Assembly: GCA_964581815.1 (NCBI GenBank)
Contig: CAZORE010000012.1
Coordinates: 1 to 64,000, forward strand
DNA: 64,000 nucleotides
Reading direction: 5' to 3'
Source: Trebonia sp964581815
Lineage (GTDB): Bacteria; Actinomycetota; Actinomycetes; Streptosporangiales; Streptosporangiaceae
Within the stretch, counting starts at the first letter, position 1, and each line of letters starts with the position of its first letter. Under the pieces are notes generated by a model. The model did no database searches. It was not told the origin of the DNA and saw only the letters and a list, made by a program, of their open reading frames with translations. The position numbers and the translations under genes were made by a program. This document shows positions 59,218 through 64,000 of this stretch, piece by piece.

Positions 59218-60014
59218 GGTTCACCTCCGTCTATCCGGATGACCGTGCCCGTGGTGTAGCTCGAAGCGTCGCTGGCGAGGTAGAGGACCGCACCGACTAT
59301 CTCCTCGGGCTGGCCGATGCGGCCGAGCGCGAACTCCCTCACCCGTGCGTTGAAGGCGTCCCAGTCCCAGCCGGCGGTGATGTCCGTGAGGAACGGCCCG
59401 GCCATGATCACGTTGGAACGGACCGTTGGCCCGAACGCCCTGGCCAGCCCCTCCGACATGGCGACCAGGCCGGCCTTGGCCGCCGCGTACGGCACGTACG
59501 CGGGCCGCGGCTTGACCGCGGCCGTGCTCGAGATGTTGATGATCGAGCCCCCACCCGCCTCCCCATCCCCCCTCACTGCGGCCATCCGTGTTCCGATGAG
59601 GGCACTGAGCCGGAACGGGCCCTTCAGGTTGACGGCGATCGTCTTGTCGAACAGGTCCTCGCCGACCGCGTCGAGCGAGCTGTACAGCGGCGAGATGCCG
59701 GCGTTGTTGACGAGGATGTCGACCCGGCCCATCGTGGCGTACACGTCGTCGACCAGCCCGCCGATCTCCGGCCAGCGGCCAAGGTGACAGGCCCGGCCGA
59801 GGGTCCGCCGCCCCGATTCCTTGGCGACCTGCTCGGCGACATCGCGGCACGCCGCCTCGTCGCGGCTGGTGACGACCACGTCGGCGCCGCTCGCGGCCAG
59901 CGCCGAGACCATCCGGCGGCCAAGGCCCCTGGTCCCGCCGGTCACCAGGGCGACCTTGCCGGCCAGGTCGGCTCGCAGGCCGGGGGCGCCGGGCTGCGCG
60001 TCCACGGCGCTCAC
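59214..60014 (-). CDS. Short-chain dehydrogenase/reductase
   Basis: About 266 residues. TGGTRGLG is the cofactor motif, followed by NNAG. The catalytic Ser is in NISSTAAV, followed by YAAAK; the end is RIDGGEP. Arg after the second strand (TSRDEA) suggests NADP. The GTG at 60014 overlaps the thiolase stop (GTGA). It probably oxidises a hydroxyacyl-CoA intermediate of the operon's pathway. Confidence 0.92.
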   Translation of the reverse strand: MSAVDAQPGAPGLRADLAGKVALVTGGTRGLGRRMVSALAASGADVVVTSRDEAACRDVAEQVAKESGRRTLGRACHLGRWPEIGGLVDDVYATMGRVDILVNNAGISPLYSSLDAVGEDLFDKTIAVNLKGPFRLSALIGTRMAAVRGDGEAGGGSIINISSTAAVKPRPAYVPYAAAKAGLVAMSEGLARAFGPTVRSNVIMAGPFLTDITAGWDWDAFNARVREFALGRIGQPEEIVGAVLYLASDASSYTTGTVIRIDGGEP

Positions 60015-61162
60015 CGCGTCAGCACCGCGCACGAGCTGATGCCCGGCGCACCGTAGACGTGGGTGAACGCCACCTTGGGCTGACCGGGCACCTGGCGGTC
60101 GCCGGCCGCGCCGCGCAGCTGCAGTACGCTCTCGTACACCTGGCGCAGTCCGCTGGCCCCGATGGGCTCGCCGTTGGCCAGGCACCCGCCGTCGGTGTTG
60201 ACCGGCATGGCGCCGCCGATCTCCGTGGCGCCGCCGCGGATGAGCGCCTCCTGCTCGCCGTCCTTGCAGAACCCGGCCTCGGCCATGTGCATGATCTCGG
60301 CGCCGGATTCGGTGTCCTGAAGCTGGAGGACGTCCACGTCCTTCGGTCCGAGCCCGGCCGTTTCGAAGGCCGCCCGGGCCGCCTCGGTGCTCGGGCCGCC
60401 CCGTCCCCCCGGCGGGCTGGGAGCGAGCCACGGGCTGAATACCTCGAACGAGCCGAACCGCCTGGTGCGCAGCGACACGGCGGACAGGTACACCGGCCGG
60501 CTGGTGTAGCGGCGGGCCTGGTCGGCCCGGCAGAGCACCAGCGCCACGCCGCCCTCGCCCGGCGAGCAGAACATGTACTTGGTCAGCGGGTGGCTGACCA
60601 TCGCCGAGTTGGCGATCTCCTCCTCGGTGAGCGGCTTGCGCCGCCAGGCGTGCGGGTTGCGCGCGCCGTTGCGGAATGCCTTCGCCGCGACCTTGGCGAG
60701 GGTGGCGGCGGATATCCCGTACTCGTGCATGTACCGCTGGATCTTCATGCCGAAGAACTGGGTGGTGAGCATCAGGCCGGTCTCCCCGTACCAGCGGCCG
60801 AGGCCGCTTTCCTCCGGGTCGGCGTTGAACGCGCCCGGCGGGTGCTTGTCGAAGCCGATGGCCATGACCAGGTCATGATCGCCGGACCGGATGGCGCGGT
60901 CGGCCATGGCGAGCGCGCTCCCCCCGGTGGCGCACCCGTTGCGGACGTTGATGAACGGCAAGCCGGTGAGGCCCAGGTCGCTCACCAGCGTGTCGGCGTT
61001 CCCGGCGGCCAGGCTGCCGCCGAACGCGCACTCCACGTCGGCCCAGCCGATCCCGGCGTCCGCCAGCGCCTGGCGGGCCGCGTAAGCACCCTGGGCCAGG
61101 CCGGAGACGCCTGGGTGCCGTCCGAAGGGGTGGATGCCGATCCCGACGATCGCGACGTTCAC
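60011..61162 (-). CDS. Thiolase-like lipid-transfer protein (Ltp type)
   Basis: A 383-residue thiolase-fold protein. It has the start VAIVGIGIHPFGRHPG, nucleophile Cys in RNGCATGGSAL, and GGCLANGEPIGASGLRQVYE, where classic thiolases have GHP. This pattern belongs to SCPx/Ltp-type proteins, including Ltp2 retro-aldolases of steroid side-chain breakdown. It overlaps its DUF35 partner gene by 4 bp, matching known Ltp2-DUF35 pairs. Confidence 0.9.
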   Translation of the reverse strand: MNVAIVGIGIHPFGRHPGVSGLAQGAYAARQALADAGIGWADVECAFGGSLAAGNADTLVSDLGLTGLPFINVRNGCATGGSALAMADRAIRSGDHDLVMAIGFDKHPPGAFNADPEESGLGRWYGETGLMLTTQFFGMKIQRYMHEYGISAATLAKVAAKAFRNGARNPHAWRRKPLTEEEIANSAMVSHPLTKYMFCSPGEGGVALVLCRADQARRYTSRPVYLSAVSLRTRRFGSFEVFSPWLAPSPPGGRGGPSTEAARAAFETAGLGPKDVDVLQLQDTESGAEIMHMAEAGFCKDGEQEALIRGGATEIGGAMPVNTDGGCLANGEPIGASGLRQVYESVLQLRGAAGDRQVPGQPKVAFTHVYGAPGISSCAVLTR

Positions 61163-61686
61163 GGTGCCTCTCCGATCTGCGTGGCCGCCCCGGCTGGCCC
61201 GGCTGGCCCGAAGGCGAAGGTCATGACCTTGGCACCGGAGTCGTCACTGCGCAGCGAGATGAACGTCAGGCGCATCGGCGCGCCGATCTCGAGCCGCGCC
61301 GGGTCGGCCTCGGTGAGCCGGGACTCGACCAGGACGGAGCCGGTCCCGTCCTCGGTGGCCAGCTCGACGTACCCGACTCCGTAGGGGGTGAACGGCCCGT
61401 CGGCGGCGTACGGAGGCTTCGGTTCGAATCCCTGGATCGTCCAGCTCCACAGCCGGCCCGTCTGCTCCAGCGGCCCTGTCCGCAGGTCCGTCCCCGTGCA
61501 GCGCGGGCAGGACCGCTGGGCGGGGAAGGTGGTGGTGGCGCAGGCCGTGCAGGTGCTGCCGATCAGGCGCGGCCGGCCGGGCTCTGCTTCCCCTCGAGGG
61601 GACGACCCCCCGTCAGCCCCCCGGTCAGGCCAGGTGAACAGGCCCTCGGCCACCGGTACCGCTTTGTCCTCAGGTAGCGTCGTCAT
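61159..61686 (-). CDS. DUF35 OB-fold/zinc-ribbon partner of the Ltp protein
   Basis: A 175-residue protein. A rubredoxin-like zinc ribbon (CTACATTTFPAQRSCPRC, four Cys) is followed by an OB fold (LWSWTIQGFEP, YGVGYVELATEDG). A Gly/Glu-rich insert of ~20 residues lies before the ribbon. DUF35 proteins present substrate to thiolase-fold enzymes. It overlaps the preceding DUF35 gene by 17 bp. Confidence 0.9.
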   Translation of the reverse strand: MTTLPEDKAVPVAEGLFTWPDRGADGGSSPRGEAEPGRPRLIGSTCTACATTTFPAQRSCPRCTGTDLRTGPLEQTGRLWSWTIQGFEPKPPYAADGPFTPYGVGYVELATEDGTGSVLVESRLTEADPARLEIGAPMRLTFISLRSDDSGAKVMTFAFGPAGPAGAATQIGEAP

Positions 61687-62146
61687 TCGCCTCTTCTTCC
61701 GCGTCGGCTGGCCGCCACTGGACCAGCACCGTGCCGTTCTCCAGCCGCTCGAAGCAGGCCCTGAGCTCCTGGCCGGGATGCAGCGCCGGCCGGCCGGGCA
61801 GGTGAGTGACCAGGCGGGCGGCCGGCTCGCCGGCGAGTTCCACCAGTGCCACGGTGTACGGAACCGGGTAGGCCGGATGTACCTGGTGCTCCACCACCGT
61901 CCAGGAGTACACCCGCGCCCGCGGCGGGACCGCCCGGTACCCGGTGTCCCAGCCGCCGCAGTGCCAGCAGTACGCCCGCGGCAGGTGCAGCACGGCTCCG
62001 CAGCCGGCGCAGTAGCGCAGCGCCACCTCGCCGCGGGCCGCCGCGGCGAAGAACCCGCCGGTGTCCGGGTCGCTGACGGCCGGCGCGAGCCGGGTCGGCT
62101 GTGCTGGCTCTGCTGCCTGTGCGTGGACTGACTGTGCCGTGGTCAT
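61670..62146 (-). CDS. DUF35 OB-fold/zinc-ribbon protein, second copy
   Basis: A 158-residue protein. The zinc ribbon CAGCGAVLHLPRAYCWHCGG is followed by an OB fold (VYSWTVVEHQVHPAYPVPYTV). Its ATG overlaps the upstream thiolase stop (ATGA), so it is probably the dedicated partner of that thiolase-like protein. The tail is acidic. Confidence 0.9.
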   Translation of the reverse strand: MTTAQSVHAQAAEPAQPTRLAPAVSDPDTGGFFAAAARGEVALRYCAGCGAVLHLPRAYCWHCGGWDTGYRAVPPRARVYSWTVVEHQVHPAYPVPYTVALVELAGEPAARLVTHLPGRPALHPGQELRACFERLENGTVLVQWRPADAEEEANDDAT

Positions 62147-63336
62147 CGGTCCGCCGTCAGGATCAGCGCGCTGCTCGCGGGCGGCGGCGCGGACGTGACC
62201 AGGCTGACCTCGGCCCCGGGCACCTGCGCCGAGGACGTGCCGCGGATCTGGCGGACCGCCTCCACTATGTGGTTCATGCCGTGGATGTAGCCCTCGGACA
62301 GGTGACCACCCGAGGTGTTGCACGGCAGCGGCCCGTCCAGCCCGATGCCGCCGTCCGCGGCGAACGCGCCGCCCTCGCCCCGCTTGGCGAAGCCGTAGTC
62401 TTCCAGTTGCAGCAGCAGCGTGATGGTGAAGCAGTCGTACAGCTGCGCGACGTCGACATCGGCCGGGCCGAGGCCGGAACGCGCCCAGAGCAGCTCCGCC
62501 ACCGCACGGGACGACAGTGAGGTGATGCTGTCCCGCATCAGCACAGGGAACATCGTCCCCGGCTGCGTCCCCGGCAGGCTGGCCTGCGCCACCGCCTGGA
62601 TCAGCGCCGCGCCGTTGCGGCAGTCGCGGGCCCGTGCGGTGCTGGTCACGACGACGGCGGCGGCACCGTCGGTTTCCAGGCAGTAGTCGTACAGCCGCAA
62701 CGGGGAAGAGATCATCCGCGCGGACAGGTAGTCGTCCATGGTGAGCGGCCGGCCGTGCATCTGGGCCGCCGGGTTGGCCAGTGCGCGGTCCCGGCAGGCG
62801 ATGGCGATCGAGCCGAGCTGCTCCGGAGTCGACCCGTATTCGATCATGTGCCGCTGCGCCATCAGTGCGAACATCTGGCCAGCCGTGAGCAGCCCGTGCG
62901 GCAGGAAGAACTCGTCGTAGGTCGCGCCGCCGCCGACGACCTGCTGGGCCGCCGATGCGGGCGCGGCGCCATACCGCCGTCCCGACCGTCCGTTCAGTGA
63001 GCGGAAGGCCACGACCGTGTCCGCCTGTCCGGACAGGATCGCCCCGACGGCCTGGCCGACAAGCGCGCACGGCGCCACTCCACCGGGGCCGCACTCGCCC
63101 CAGTAGCTCAGCTGGCGGATGCCGAGCGCCTCGGCCAGGTCGTTGTGCCTGACGAGATCCATGTCGCAGCGCACAATGCCGTCGACCTCGGAGGCGGCGA
63201 GGCCGGCGTCGTCAAGCGCGGCGAGCACCGCCTGGGTGGCCAGGGTGAGGTCGCTGCGGCCGGAGTCGCGGCTGAAGTCGGTCATTCCTATCCCGGCGAT
63301 GGCGCACGCGCCCGGCCGCCAGCCTGTCCCGCTCAC
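62143..63336 (-). CDS. Thiolase-like acyl-CoA-binding protein (Ltp type)
   Basis: A 397-residue thiolase-fold protein. It has the start CAIAGIGMTDFSRDSGRSDL, CGPGGVAPCALVGQAVGAI near the nucleophile position, DVAQLYDCFTITLLLQLED, and CNTSGGHLSEGYIHGMNHI. It lacks the typical GHPxGA and so belongs to the non-condensing Ltp-like group. Paired with the following DUF35 gene. Confidence 0.88.
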   Translation of the reverse strand: MSGTGWRPGACAIAGIGMTDFSRDSGRSDLTLATQAVLAALDDAGLAASEVDGIVRCDMDLVRHNDLAEALGIRQLSYWGECGPGGVAPCALVGQAVGAILSGQADTVVAFRSLNGRSGRRYGAAPASAAQQVVGGGATYDEFFLPHGLLTAGQMFALMAQRHMIEYGSTPEQLGSIAIACRDRALANPAAQMHGRPLTMDDYLSARMISSPLRLYDYCLETDGAAAVVVTSTARARDCRNGAALIQAVAQASLPGTQPGTMFPVLMRDSITSLSSRAVAELLWARSGLGPADVDVAQLYDCFTITLLLQLEDYGFAKRGEGGAFAADGGIGLDGPLPCNTSGGHLSEGYIHGMNHIVEAVRQIRGTSSAQVPGAEVSLVTSAPPPASSALILTADR

Positions 63337-63409
63337 GAGGACACCTCGCTGGCGCTCGGAGTCCGCGTTCGCGGACGCACAGTACTTACCGATTCGCTCG
63401 CAAGCTCGC

Positions 63410-64000
63410 TCATGTCAGCTCCCGCAGGATGTCGGCGGTGTGCTCGCCGAGCCGCGGCGCGCGCGTCAGGGGCGGCACCGCCAGGGCCGAGAAGCGGATG
63501 GGCGCACCCGGGTAAAGGTGCGGGCCGCCCGGCGCGTCATCGTCGACGGGAACGAAGAAGTTCCTGGCCGTCAGGTGCTCGTCGTGCGGCAGGTCCTCCG
63601 GCGCGTTGAGCACGCCGACCGGCAGGCCGCGCCGCTGGCCCTCGCGGTAGATGTCGTCGGCCCGCTGCAGCAGGAAGAACACCTCCACGAGCTGCTGGAT
63701 GTGCGCGAAATTCGCCTGCCGGAATCCCGGGTCGTCGTAGCGGGAGTCGGTGAGGTCGACGGCCAGGCCCAGTGATTCCATCCATTCGACCAGGCTCTGC
63801 CACGGCTTTCGCTCGGTGGTGATCAGTGCGAAGTAGACGTAACGGTCGTCGGCGGTGGCGAACACGGCCGGCTGCGTGGGTGTGGGCTGGGCATGCCGGC
63901 AGGTTTGCCGGTGCACGAGCACCCGGGGGTAGAACCAGTAGGGGTTGGCCAGTTCGGCGCTGACCGAGAGGCAGTCGTGCATGGCCACGTCGATGAGCTC
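63410..64000 (-). CDS. CaiB/BaiF family III CoA-transferase, C-terminal part (cut by window edge)
   Basis: The minus-strand frame enters from the right edge, with ELIDVAMHDCL at 64000-63967, and runs 197 codons to a stop at 63410. It is the C-terminal half of a family III CoA-transferase (FATADDRYVYFALITTERKPWQSLVEWM, then FSALAVPPLTRAPRLGEHTADIL). The motif LIDVAMHD corresponds to the region after the catalytic Asp. It is probably upstream in the same operon, though a 73-bp gap with a GTCCGCGTTCGCGGAC hairpin (63361-63376) separates it from the thiolase-like gene. Confidence 0.88.
   Translation of the reverse strand, partial: ELIDVAMHDCLSVSAELANPYWFYPRVLVHRQTCRHAQPTPTQPAVFATADDRYVYFALITTERKPWQSLVEWMESLGLAVDLTDSRYDDPGFRQANFAHIQQLVEVFFLLQRADDIYREGQRRGLPVGVLNAPEDLPHDEHLTARNFFVPVDDDAPGGPHLYPGAPIRFSALAVPPLTRAPRLGEHTADILRELT

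Overview
The window is high-GC DNA (clearly above 65% by eye) with many GTG starts, ATGA/GTGA stop-start overlaps, LytR-CpsA-Psr, SARP/BTAD and MmyB-type regulators, secreted GH16/GH18 enzymes and lipoproteins. This points to a soil-type filamentous actinomycete; the genus cannot be set from the sequence. It is a draft scaffold with three 100-N gaps (9414-9513, 24884-24983, 41981-42080). At least the third, and perhaps the second, looks like two overlapping contig ends that were never merged.

Layout. 1-5300: a truncated epoxide hydrolase divergent from a TetR regulator with two identical operators between them, then acyl-CoA metabolism (family III CoA-transferase, acyl-CoA dehydrogenase, thiolase). 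5300-16600: an Ala/Ser-repeat lipoprotein, an orphan histidine kinase, an MmyB-type regulator divergent from an SDR, a LacI regulator, an LCP cell-wall ligase, a tiny LuxR-type regulator, an OmpR-type two-component pair and a SARP/BTAD regulator. 17249-22284: an acetate module, made of a LytS-type kinase, LytTR regulator, DUF485 protein and ActP-type symporter, divergent from a GPR1/FUN34/YaaH (SatP-type) acetate permease. Phased CCGTTCC direct repeats between them look like LytTR boxes. 22175-30022: a second two-component pair divergent from a collagen-like membrane protein, an NTF2/SnoaL-like protein, a class-A serine hydrolase, a GH18 chitinase with CBM5/12 and a GH16 glucanase with a ricin-type lectin domain.

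30163-54454 is the most remarkable part: a probable organosulfur (or related small-molecule) scavenging island. It holds six intact LLM-class flavin-dependent monooxygenases, an SfnB/DszC-like flavoprotein, an FAD aromatic-type monooxygenase, a nitroreductase-family protein, an OsmC protein, a class IV aminotransferase, a polar amino-acid-type ABC importer and a complete Opp/Dpp-type ABC importer. One importer gene is a permease-ATPase fusion, and an LLM monooxygenase is embedded in its operon, which ends in a DUF1684 protein and an SDR without catalytic residues. Gene remnants (two LLM C-termini and one quinone-oxidoreductase C-terminus) show that the island has been shuffled. A degenerate CTAT/ATAG motif recurs in front of several transcription units.

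54832-64000 is a tight ten-gene minus-strand operon: CoA-transferase, two thiolase-like proteins each next to a DUF35/OB-fold partner, SDR, aminoglycoside-phosphotransferase-like kinase, acyl-CoA dehydrogenase, a small conserved protein and an acyl-CoA ligase. It resembles actinobacterial side-chain degradation modules with Ltp2/DUF35 retro-aldolases. No rRNA, tRNA, CRISPR, IS element or prophage was recognised.
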